Of a DNA stretch of 5,275 bases, positions 1 through 5,260 are shown piece by piece (position 1 is the stretch's first letter; the number at the start of each line of letters is the position of its first letter). The DNA comes from Clostridia bacterium (GTDB lineage Bacteria; Bacillota; Clostridia; Oscillospirales; CAG-272), in assembly GCA_017452215.1 (NCBI GenBank), contig JAFTMU010000092.1:1-5275 (forward strand). The letters are read 5' to 3'. The position numbers were made by a program, and so were the translations under genes. Below the pieces are notes generated by a model. It was given only the letters and a program-made list of their open reading frames with translations, did not search any database and was not told where the DNA came from.

Positions 1-651
1 ATGCAGTTCTCTGCTTGGACCGAACAGTTGACCGGTGCAAGCATCGGCTTTGACGATCCTCTCAATCGCCACTGGATGCTGACCAACCGTTTGGGTGGCG
101 GACAGCTGTTCAGCCACGGCTGCCACTACATCGACATCATGCTTTGGTTCCTTGGTGAGCCTGTAACCGGCGCTCACGTGGGTACTCGCAACGGCACGCC
201 CTGGATGCTTCGTGAGGGTACCAGCGCAGTGGTAATCAAGTTTGAAAACGGCGCTATCGGTTATCACGGCGCTACCTGGGGCGCAAGAGGCACTCGTCTT
301 GGCTACGACTTCCAGATCCAGACCGAGAAGGGCCTTTTGGAATATGAGTTCGATAACGACGAGATCCGTCTTTACAACGGCAGCGGCGAGCACGTTCCCC
401 ACGGTCACAACGAGAGCCACTCCTACACCGTTCTTTGGAAGCACAGTCTCGTTTCCGACGAGCACGCTAACAAGCAAACCCAGCACGAGATCAAGCATTT
501 CGTGGATTGCATCCTCGAGGACAAGACTCCCATGACCAACGGCCGTGCAGCTTTGCAGAGCCTGCGTATCATTTGGGCGCTCTACAATGCAGAGGAAAAC
601 AACACCATGGCAGATCTGCGTGGTCTTGGCTTTAAGGCCTTGGAGAAATAA
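1..651 (+). CDS. Gfo/Idh/MocA-family oxidoreductase, C-terminal part (5' end outside window)
   Basis: This is the C-terminal 216 residues of a probable NAD(P)-dependent dehydrogenase acting on a sugar, inositol or related cyclitol. The ATG at base 1 is almost certainly an internal methionine: the N-terminal Rossmann fold with its GxGxxG motif, usually about 120 residues, is missing and no ribosome binding site can be seen. The reading frame is open from the first base. Family-typical signs are GGGQLFSHGCHYIDIMLWFL at residues 32-51, matching the GGGxLxDxGxHxID signature of the second domain, in which the histidine (H42) lies near the substrate. The C-terminal helix EIKHFVDCILEDKTPMTNG (163-181), followed by a helix ending near AEENN, is also characteristic. 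The beta-sheet stretch around 75-125 fits the substrate and dimer-interface domain. The substrate cannot be told from this fragment. It is convergent with glmS and not part of the amino-sugar cluster. Confidence 0.92.
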   Translation: MQFSAWTEQLTGASIGFDDPLNRHWMLTNRLGGGQLFSHGCHYIDIMLWFLGEPVTGAHVGTRNGTPWMLREGTSAVVIKFENGAIGYHGATWGARGTRLGYDFQIQTEKGLLEYEFDNDEIRLYNGSGEHVPHGHNESHSYTVLWKHSLVSDEHANKQTQHEIKHFVDCILEDKTPMTNGRAALQSLRIIWALYNAEENNTMADLRGLGFKALEK

Positions 652-666
652 TTTCATAAATAAGTT

Positions 667-708
667 TTGGGTACTGGCCGATCGGTCAGTACCCAATTTG
701 TTTTTATT
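667..708 (+). terminator. Intrinsic terminator between convergent genes, probably bidirectional
   Basis: A 13-bp stem (667-679 with 684-696, one G-T wobble) carries the loop GATC at 680-683. It begins 16 bases after the oxidoreductase stop codon. On the plus strand it is followed by TTTGTTTTTATT, a good uridine tract. On the minus strand it lies 7 bases past the glmS stop and is followed by a weaker AACTTATTTATG, so it probably ends glmS transcripts too, less efficiently. The plus-strand T tract overlaps the glmS stop codon (704-706). Confidence 0.9.
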
Positions 709-2536
709 CTACGGTAACGGACTTTGCAAGGTTGCGGGGACGGTCGATGTCGCATCCCTTGATTCTTGCCGTCTCGTAAGCCAGGATCTGAATGGTCACC
801 AGTGCCGCAAAGACGGTTGCTGCCTCGGAATTGGTGGGTAAAAGGATCACCTCGTTTGCTGAAAACTCCTTCTCTCCCGTGTCGTCACGGCAAATGAGCG
901 TTACATCGGCGCCTCGGCTTGCCACCTCACGCACGTTGCTTTCGGTCTTATCGTAAAGCTCTGCCTCGGTAGAAATGGCAATAACAGGCGTTCCCTCCTC
1001 TACCAAGGAGATCGTACCGTGCTTCAATTCCCCTGCAGCGTACGCCTCGGTATGGATATAGGAAATCTCCTTGATCTTCAACGCCGCCTCCAGGGAAAGC
1101 GCATAAGCGGTACCTCTGCCAATATAGAACATATCTTCCTTGGGCGCCAGCTTTTTTGCAATGCGCACGAAGGTATCCTTATAGGTTTCCAGCATATGGG
1201 CAACTGCACGGGGAGCATCCTCCTTGATGCTGTGTGCAATTTCCTTTGCCGTCACGGCGTCCATGCGTCCCGTTGCGTATGCAATGGCGACGGACAGCAT
1301 ATACAGAACCGAAACCTGAGTGCAATAGCCCTTGGTGGTTGCAACGGCGATCTCCGGACCTGCGTAGGTATAGATGCGGCGGTCTGCTTCTCTTGCAATG
1401 GTAGTCTCAACAGCGTTGACGATGCCTAAGGTAGGAAGTCCTGCGCTCTTTGCATAACGCAACGCCGCCAAGGAATCTGCAGTTTCACCCGACTGGGAAA
1501 TGATGATCACCAGCGTTCCGTCCACTGCCAAGGGAGGATGGTATCGGTATTCGGAGGCAATGTAGACATTGGTCGGGATCTTGGCGTACTCCTCCAAAAA
1601 GCGAGAACCCACAATGCCTGCGTGCATAGCGGAGCCGCAAGCCACGATCTGAATATTTTTGACCTGCTTCCAAAAATCGGCATCGATACCGTCCGCAGAA
1701 AAATCAGGCAGCCCCTCTGCGTTGATGCGGGAGGAAACCGATTTGACGATTGCCTCGGACTGCTCATGGATCTCTTTTAGCATAAAGTGAGGATATCCAC
1801 CCTTTTGCGCCGCCTCGGGAGACATGGAGGTTGTCGTCCATGCGGGCGTGATCTCCTCGCCCCCCACGGAACAAAGCTTGGCGAACGACTTGGTCAGATG
1901 TGCGATCTCTCCCTCCTCCAAGGGATAGTATTCTCTGGTAAAGGGCAAAAGCGCCGTAATGTCCGAAGCGAGGTAGGAGCCGTCCTGTCCCTTTGCCAAA
2001 ATCAGAGGGCTACCTTGGCGAACGGCATAGATCTCTCCCTTGTGATCATCAAACAACACGCCAAAGGCATAAGAGCCCTTTAATTGGAGCATTGCCTTGC
2101 GGATCGCCGCCACGGGATCCCCGGATTCCAAATAGCAATCGTTGAGCACTGCTGCCGCAACCTCAGTATCGGTCTCGGAAAGGAAATAAACGCCCTTTTG
2201 TTGCATTTGCTCCTTTAATTCCTTATAATTTTCAATGATCCCGTTGTGCACCAGCACTACACTGCCTGCACGGTGAGGGTGTGCATTGATATCTGAGGGT
2301 CCTCCGTGCGTCGCCCAACGGGTATGTCCGATGGCGCAGGTAGAGGAAAGTGCTGCAAGCTCCTCCTTTTCCTTCAACGTCTGTATTCTGCCCTTACATT
2401 TTACCACGGAGATGCCTCCGTCGGTTTGTGCCGCAATCCCCACGGAATCGTATCCACGGTATTCCAGGACCGAAAGTCCCTCAGTCATTTTGGGAACGGC
2501 GTTTCCGTTGCCCGTATATCCTATAATTCCACACAT
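704..2536 (-). CDS. glmS: Glutamine--fructose-6-phosphate aminotransferase (isomerizing), GlmS
   Basis: Cytosolic enzyme converting fructose-6-phosphate and glutamine to glucosamine-6-phosphate and glutamate, the committed step of hexosamine and cell-wall precursor synthesis. At 610 residues it is full length for the family. The N-terminal class II glutamine amidotransferase domain (about 1-225) starts MCGIIGY, where Cys2 becomes the N-terminal nucleophile after Met removal. It carries EYRGYDSVGIA (25-35), GHTRWATHG (70-78), HNGIIENY (97-104) and SETDTEV (120-126). Two SIS sugar-isomerase domains follow: the first with ACGSAMHAG (299-307) and ISQSGETADS (346-355), the second with GRGTAYALSLEAALKIKEIS (473-492) and EAYAAGELKHG (497-507). 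The end DIDRPRNLAKSVTVE is the canonical C-terminal substrate loop. The ribosome binding site is weak (AGGG at 2547-2550, 10 bases from the ATG), but the start is fixed because the nucleophilic Cys must be residue 2. The 5' leader carries a glmS ribozyme. It is the last gene of the minus-strand cluster. Confidence 0.99.
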   Translation of the reverse strand: MCGIIGYTGNGNAVPKMTEGLSVLEYRGYDSVGIAAQTDGGISVVKCKGRIQTLKEKEELAALSSTCAIGHTRWATHGGPSDINAHPHRAGSVVLVHNGIIENYKELKEQMQQKGVYFLSETDTEVAAAVLNDCYLESGDPVAAIRKAMLQLKGSYAFGVLFDDHKGEIYAVRQGSPLILAKGQDGSYLASDITALLPFTREYYPLEEGEIAHLTKSFAKLCSVGGEEITPAWTTTSMSPEAAQKGGYPHFMLKEIHEQSEAIVKSVSSRINAEGLPDFSADGIDADFWKQVKNIQIVACGSAMHAGIVGSRFLEEYAKIPTNVYIASEYRYHPPLAVDGTLVIIISQSGETADSLAALRYAKSAGLPTLGIVNAVETTIAREADRRIYTYAGPEIAVATTKGYCTQVSVLYMLSVAIAYATGRMDAVTAKEIAHSIKEDAPRAVAHMLETYKDTFVRIAKKLAPKEDMFYIGRGTAYALSLEAALKIKEISYIHTEAYAAGELKHGTISLVEEGTPVIAISTEAELYDKTESNVREVASRGADVTLICRDDTGEKEFSANEVILLPTNSEAATVFAALVTIQILAYETARIKGCDIDRPRNLAKSVTVE

Positions 2537-2546
2537 AACAAAATTA

Positions 2547-2571
2547 CCCTGCGGGAGAGATATTCGCTCCC
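2547..2571 (-). promoter_or_regulatory. glmS ribosome binding site with adjacent small hairpin
   Basis: In the glmS mRNA the only Shine-Dalgarno-like sequence is AGGG (2550-2547), separated from the ATG by the 10 bases TAATTTTGTT. Directly 5' of it is a 5-bp GC-rich stem (2571-2567 with 2557-2553) with a 9-base loop. The hairpin abuts the site without covering it, so any effect on translation is speculative. Compared with the strong AGGAGG sites of the upstream genes, this one predicts lower intrinsic initiation of glmS. Confidence 0.5.
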
Positions 2572-2591
2572 CCGTCCCTTTCTGAAAATTG

Positions 2592-2639
2592 ACGCACCAA
2601 AAAAACGTTTTCCTCTTTTGTTGAAAAACAGTGATGCGT
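2592..2639 (-). other. Predicted hairpin in the glmS leader just after the ribozyme
   Basis: In the minus-strand RNA, ACGCATCA (2639-2632) can pair with TGGTGCGT (2599-2592) over 8 bp including one G-U pair. Inside it a weaker AT-rich pairing, GTTTT (2629-2625) with AAAAC (2611-2607), extends the structure. It starts about 10 bases after ribozyme helix P4. No uridine tract follows the stem, so it is not an intrinsic terminator. It might be a spacer or fold-insulating helix between ribozyme and ribosome binding site. Function unknown. Confidence 0.4.
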
Positions 2640-2644
2640 ATGAA

Positions 2645-2788
2645 ATTTACAGGGGTTGTTTTGCGGTTACCCGCATATTTGACCTGTGCTTTGACGATAC
2701 CCTTCGGTACCGGAGAAGTACCCGCCGAAAAACTCGATCACTTCTCTCCTCGTTAACCGTCCTAAACGCACGGGGACGGTCTGGCGCT
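2645..2788 (-). ncRNA. glmS ribozyme: glmS ribozyme (glucosamine-6-phosphate-activated self-cleaving riboswitch)
   Basis: The glmS 5' leader contains the conserved ribozyme core. It begins AGCGCC (2788-2783), with predicted cleavage between A2788 and G2787. Stem P1 is 7 bp (2780-2774 with 2762-2756). It is followed by AACGAGG (2754-2748), then P2 (2746-2740 with 2719-2713, 7 bp) enclosing GATCGA and CGGCGGG (2727-2721). The pseudoknot P2.2 forms from CGCC (2786-2783) and GGCG (2726-2723). P3 (2712-2706 with 2701-2695, loop GAAG) follows, then P4 (2687-2683 with 2653-2649) enclosing hairpin P4.1 (2675-2671 with 2666-2662) capped by a GTAA tetraloop. I found these pairings by eye; order and core sequence match the known family. 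In that family glucosamine-6-phosphate is a cofactor for cleavage, and the exposed 5' hydroxyl leads to degradation of the glmS message, giving product feedback. The cleaved leader would be 251 bases long. Confidence 0.95.
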
Positions 2789-2837
2789 ATCATTACCCTG
2801 ATTTTCGGGAAGCTATTTGCTTTTTGAGGCGCTTTGC

Positions 2838-2876
2838 GGAAAGAGGGCTTGCCCGTGCGGCAGAGCCGCTCTTTCC
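2838..2876. repeat. Branched inverted repeat between the acyltransferase gene and the glmS ribozyme
   Basis: An 8-bp outer stem (GGAAAGAG at 2838-2845 with CTCTTTCC at 2869-2876) encloses a second hairpin, CGGC/GCCG with loop AGA (2858-2868), and a short GGC/GCC pair. It begins 8 bases past the acyltransferase stop codon. On the minus strand, the coding direction, the stem is followed by GCAAAGCGCCTC with no uridine run, so read-through towards glmS is expected. On the plus strand it is followed by TGCTTTTTT, which looks like a terminator for antisense transcription. It may instead protect the 3' end of the upstream messages after ribozyme cleavage (inference). Confidence 0.55.
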
Positions 2877-2883
2877 TGCTTTT

Positions 2884-3555
2884 TTATCGTTTCGTAACTA
2901 TGGTCTCCTGCTTTTTGAAAATGCTGTTTTCGGGAACGTATCCTCTGACCACCGAACGGGGATAGACGTTCGTGTTCATTCCTATTACGCAGCCCGGATT
3001 AAGGACCGAATTACAGCCCACCTCCACGTGGTCGCCAAGCATTGCCCCGAACTTCCTGCGTCCCGTTCTGATCCGTTCTCCATCGCATAGGACGGTGACC
3101 TCGGTCTTATCGCTTTTGACGTTTGAGGTCACGGCACCCGCCCCCATGTGGGAACGGTACCCCAGGATCGAATCTCCCACGTAATTATAGTGCGGGACCT
3201 GCACTCCGTCAAACAGAATGCAATTTTTCAATTCAGTAGAGTTCCCTACCACAGCACCCCGACCGATGACGGCACTGCCACGCACGAACGCACAGTGACG
3301 GATCTCCGCTCCCTCACAAATGATACAAGGGCCGTTGATGGATGCGGTGGGCGCCACCTTTGCGTTTTTTGCGATCCAGATATCCTCGCCGATACGGTCG
3401 TACTCCTCGGGAGAAAGGGTCATACCCGTTTTTAGAATAAACTCCGAGATTCCCGCCAACGCCTCCCACGGATAGGTAAAGTCCAAAAGCCAACGGTATG
3501 CAATGCCGGAATCGGGGGTTTTAAACAGGTGAGCGACCTGCATTTGTTCCTTCAT
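2884..3555 (-). CDS. GlmU-like left-handed beta-helix (hexapeptide repeat) acyltransferase, putative glucosamine-1-phosphate N-acetyltransferase
   Basis: A 223-residue hexapeptide-repeat protein. A short helical N-terminal region includes FTYPWEAL (26-33). From about residue 58 isoleucine/valine/alanine-spaced hexads form a left-handed beta-helix to about 205, for example IAKNAKVAPTASI and GSAVIGRGAVVGNS. The segment PHYNYVGDSILG (121-132), then GAGAVTSN (138-145) and RKFGAMLGDHVEVG (167-180), parallels the acetyltransferase half of GlmU (HxxYxGDxxIG, GAGTxxxN, KxxxxIGD). His122 would be the general base and Asn145 a substrate ligand. The nucleotidyltransferase half of GlmU, with its GxGTRM loop, is absent. 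By context it may acetylate glucosamine-1-phosphate with acetyl-CoA, but another sugar-nucleotide acyltransferase role is possible. The frame is open up to 3720, but the start at 3555 is chosen because AAGGAGGA (3561-3568) lies just upstream at ideal spacing; the longer version would overlap glmM heavily. It starts 16 bases after the glmM stop, so the two are co-transcribed. Confidence 0.9.
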   Translation of the reverse strand: MKEQMQVAHLFKTPDSGIAYRWLLDFTYPWEALAGISEFILKTGMTLSPEEYDRIGEDIWIAKNAKVAPTASINGPCIICEGAEIRHCAFVRGSAVIGRGAVVGNSTELKNCILFDGVQVPHYNYVGDSILGYRSHMGAGAVTSNVKSDKTEVTVLCDGERIRTGRRKFGAMLGDHVEVGCNSVLNPGCVIGMNTNVYPRSVVRGYVPENSIFKKQETIVTKR

Positions 3556-3560
3556 TTTTC

Positions 3561-3568
3561 TCCTCCTT
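3561..3568 (-). promoter_or_regulatory. Ribosome binding site that sets the acyltransferase start
   Basis: AAGGAGGA on the minus strand lies in the 16-base gap between the glmM stop codon (3572-3574) and the ATG at 3555-3553. The AGGAGG core is 6 bases from that ATG. It rules out the longer in-frame start at 3720 and makes the next in-frame Met (residue 5) unlikely. Confidence 0.9.
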
Positions 3569-3571
3569 GAT

Positions 3572-4945
3572 TCAGCACTTGGAAAGCCCCAAAGCGATGA
3601 TCTGGGATACGACCTCACCTGCGTAATTTTCGCACTCCTCCTCGGTGGGAGCCTCCACCATGACACGAATGAGCGGCTCGGTTCCGCTTTCACGAAGCAA
3701 AATGCGTCCATCCGTACCAAGTCGTCGGCTGACCTCTCTCACACTTGCCTGCACGGTGGGATGCTCACGTGCCGCCACCTTATCCAAGACACGCACGTTC
3801 TTGATGACCTGCGGAAGCATCTGCACGGGCTCAGCAAGCTTGGAGAGCGGAAGCTTTTCGGCAATGACCGCCTCCATCAGCTTGATCGCCGTTAGAATCC
3901 CGTCACCGGTGGTGGCATATTTACTGAGAATAATATGTCCCGATTGCTCACCCCCGATACAATTGCCCGTCCTTTGCATATTCTCCCAAACGTAACGGTC
4001 GCCTACCGTGGTTTGCTCATAGCGGATATCCGCTTCCTTCAAAGCCCGATAAAGCCCCATATTGGACATAACGGTGGTAACCACGGTGTTGTTGGTCAAA
4101 GCACCGTTCTTTTTGAGCCTACGGGAAAGGACATAGAGAATGTGGTCTCCGTTGATGATCTCGCCACGCTCGTCTACCGCAATGCAACGGTCAGCATCAC
4201 CGTCAAAGGCGAAGCCGATATCCAGCTGATTCTCCTTGACGTATCTTGCCAATACCTCGATGTGGGTAGAGCCTGACTTACGGTTGATGTTGAGTCCGTC
4301 GGGAGAGGCATTGATGGTATAGGTCTTGGCGCCCAAAGCGTCAAAAACACTCTTTGCAATCATCCATGCGCTGCCGTTTGCGCAATCCAAGCCCACACGG
4401 TAGTTTTTGAATGAGTAGCGGGAAAGCGAGATGAGATAACCGATATAGCGGTTTCTGCCTGCGGCGTAATCCACGATCTCTCCAAGGGAAGCCCCCGTTG
4501 CAAACGGAAGATCCGGCGTTTCAACTCCAAGCTCGTCAAGCTTGCCGTCAAGGTAGAGCTCGATCTTTTCGATGGTGGCATCGTCGATCTTTTCCCCCTT
4601 GCTGTTGACCAGCTTGATCCCGTTATCGGTATAGGGATTGTGGCTTGCCGAAATCATGATCCCGCAATCAAAATCGTCACCAACTACGGCATAGGAGACG
4701 CTTGGCGTTGTGGTAACGTGCAGCATATACGCATCGGCTCCCGAAGCGGTCAGTCCCGCCACGATGGAATACTCAAACCTGTAGCTGGAGCGACGGGTAT
4801 CCTTCCCGATGACTGCACGCACCTTGTGGGTACCGCCGTTGGCATAGTACCAGCCCAAAAATCTGCCGATCTTGTACGCATGCTCACTTGTCAGTGTGAC
4901 ACCGGCTTCCCCTCGAAAGCCGTCTGTGCCAAAATATTTGCCCAT
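3572..4945 (-). CDS. glmM: Phosphoglucosamine mutase GlmM
   Basis: Cytosolic enzyme interconverting glucosamine-6-phosphate and glucosamine-1-phosphate, the step after GlmS on the way to UDP-GlcNAc. The 457 residues cover the whole four-domain alpha-D-phosphohexomutase fold. The N-terminus MGKYFGTDGFRGEAG (1-15) is the GlmM-type opening. The phosphoserine loop is ISASHNPYTDNGIK (98-111), with catalytic Ser101. The metal-binding loop is DGDADR (248-253), with three aspartates. The sugar-specificity loop is GGEQSGH (331-337), where the Glu-x-Ser pattern is that of glucosamine-type mutases. The phosphate-binding loop of domain 4 is RESGTEPLIRVMVE (418-431). All key residues are present. A GGAGGA site (4956-4961) precedes the ATG at slightly long spacing. 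A consensus promoter lies about 60 bases upstream of the start, making this the first gene of the cluster. Family members need activation by phosphorylation of the active-site serine. Confidence 0.98.
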   Translation of the reverse strand: MGKYFGTDGFRGEAGVTLTSEHAYKIGRFLGWYYANGGTHKVRAVIGKDTRRSSYRFEYSIVAGLTASGADAYMLHVTTTPSVSYAVVGDDFDCGIMISASHNPYTDNGIKLVNSKGEKIDDATIEKIELYLDGKLDELGVETPDLPFATGASLGEIVDYAAGRNRYIGYLISLSRYSFKNYRVGLDCANGSAWMIAKSVFDALGAKTYTINASPDGLNINRKSGSTHIEVLARYVKENQLDIGFAFDGDADRCIAVDERGEIINGDHILYVLSRRLKKNGALTNNTVVTTVMSNMGLYRALKEADIRYEQTTVGDRYVWENMQRTGNCIGGEQSGHIILSKYATTGDGILTAIKLMEAVIAEKLPLSKLAEPVQMLPQVIKNVRVLDKVAAREHPTVQASVREVSRRLGTDGRILLRESGTEPLIRVMVEAPTEEECENYAGEVVSQIIALGLSKC

Positions 4946-5004
4946 TTTTGTTATTTTCCTCCATTTTGTGTTTTGCGCCTCACAAAGCTCTAAGAAAATA
5001 GCCT

Positions 5005-5040
5005 ATTATACAGTATAGCACACAACCTCAAAATTGTCAA
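5005..5040 (-). promoter_or_regulatory. Sigma-A-type promoter for glmM and the downstream genes
   Basis: On the minus strand a perfect -35 box TTGACA (5040-5035) is followed after exactly 17 bases by TATACT (5017-5012). The TGC just before the -10 box adds an extended -10 motif. A second -10-like TATAAT sits immediately downstream (5010-5005) but is about 24 bases from the -35 box, so the first is favoured. Transcription would start near 5005, leaving a leader of about 60 bases before glmM. No operator is evident. Confidence 0.88.
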
Positions 5041-5080
5041 TATCGAAAATCAAAGACTTTTTTCCAAAATTTAAGAAAAT

Positions 5081-5106
5081 CCCCCTTTTTAGGACAAAAA
5101 AGGGGG
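5081..5106 (-). terminator. Perfect 10-bp hairpin, probable minus-strand terminator upstream of the glmM promoter
   Basis: CCCCCTTTTT (5081-5090) pairs perfectly with AAAAAGGGGG (5097-5106) around a 6-base loop. On the minus strand the stem is followed by ATTTTCTTAAATTTT, which is uridine-rich. It would end transcription from a gene beyond the right edge before it reaches the glmM promoter about 40 bases on. The plus strand shows no uridine tract after the stem. Its 5' arm is shared with the hairpin at 5100-5138. Confidence 0.65.
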
Positions 5107-5138
5107 TGTCTCAAATGCGCATTTGGTCGACCCCCCTT
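5100..5138 (-). terminator. Quasi-palindromic hairpin with T6 tract, alternative minus-strand terminator
   Basis: A 39-base quasi-palindrome is centred on the perfect 14-base palindrome CAAATGCGCATTTG (5112-5125). After a 3x3 internal mismatch it is closed by GGGGGT (5102-5107) with ACCCCC (5130-5135) and flanking AA/TT. On the minus strand the CCCCC arm runs straight into TTTTTTG, the layout of an intrinsic terminator. The CCCCC arm at 5102-5106 also forms the hairpin at 5081-5106, so the two folds exclude each other. Confidence 0.6.
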
Positions 5139-5227
5139 GGTTTTTGCTTTGCGGCTTGACGCCGCAATTTTCGTCCATAATTTGACCGTATTTGATCGTA
5201 CTTGCAAACGAAAAACGCAAATTCCCG

Positions 5228-5260
5228 GCGCAAAAAAGCCTACCATCGACTTTTTTGCGC
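5228..5260. repeat. Perfect 11-bp inverted repeat near the right edge
   Basis: GCGCAAAAAAG (5228-5238) pairs perfectly with CTTTTTTGCGC (5250-5260) across an 11-base loop. The T run lies inside the stem and neither strand has a further uridine tract directly after it, so it does not look like a standard terminator. It directly abuts the second copy of the 15-base direct repeat, which suggests both belong to one element. Confidence 0.55.

Noticed and set aside
1..3. ATG at the first base as a true gene start
   Set aside because: The encoded protein lacks the whole Rossmann domain of its family and no upstream sequence is available; it is an internal Met.
2306..2827. 173-codon plus-strand frame across the glmS 5' end and the ribozyme
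   Set aside because: It is antisense to glmS and to a structured RNA, and has no convincing start signals or family motifs.
2789..2883. A separate promoter for glmS upstream of the ribozyme (for example TAATGAT near 2790)
   Set aside because: No -35 box at suitable spacing and only a poor -10 match; not supported from sequence alone.
2874..2916. Direct repeat TCCTGCTTTTT at 2874-2884 and 2906-2916
   Set aside because: Short and low-complexity, one copy is inside the coding sequence; likely chance.
3556..3720. In-frame extension of the acyltransferase reading frame by 55 codons
   Set aside because: It overlaps glmM, its residues are arginine- and serine-rich as expected of an antisense-like shadow frame, and a near-perfect ribosome binding site supports the start at 3555.
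3572..4945. Annotation of the mutase as phosphomannomutase/phosphoglucomutase
   Set aside because: The GlmM-type N-terminus, the GGEQSGH loop and the location beside glmS favour phosphoglucosamine mutase.
5181..5200. Tandem TTTGACCGTA/TTTGATCGTA as a CRISPR-like or operator repeat
   Set aside because: Only two short imperfect units with no spacers and no adjacent promoter; kept only as part of the repeat-rich segment.
5037..5246. 69-codon minus-strand frame in the right-hand intergenic region
   Set aside because: It runs through several hairpins and the glmM -35 box, has no clear ribosome binding site and no recognisable protein features.
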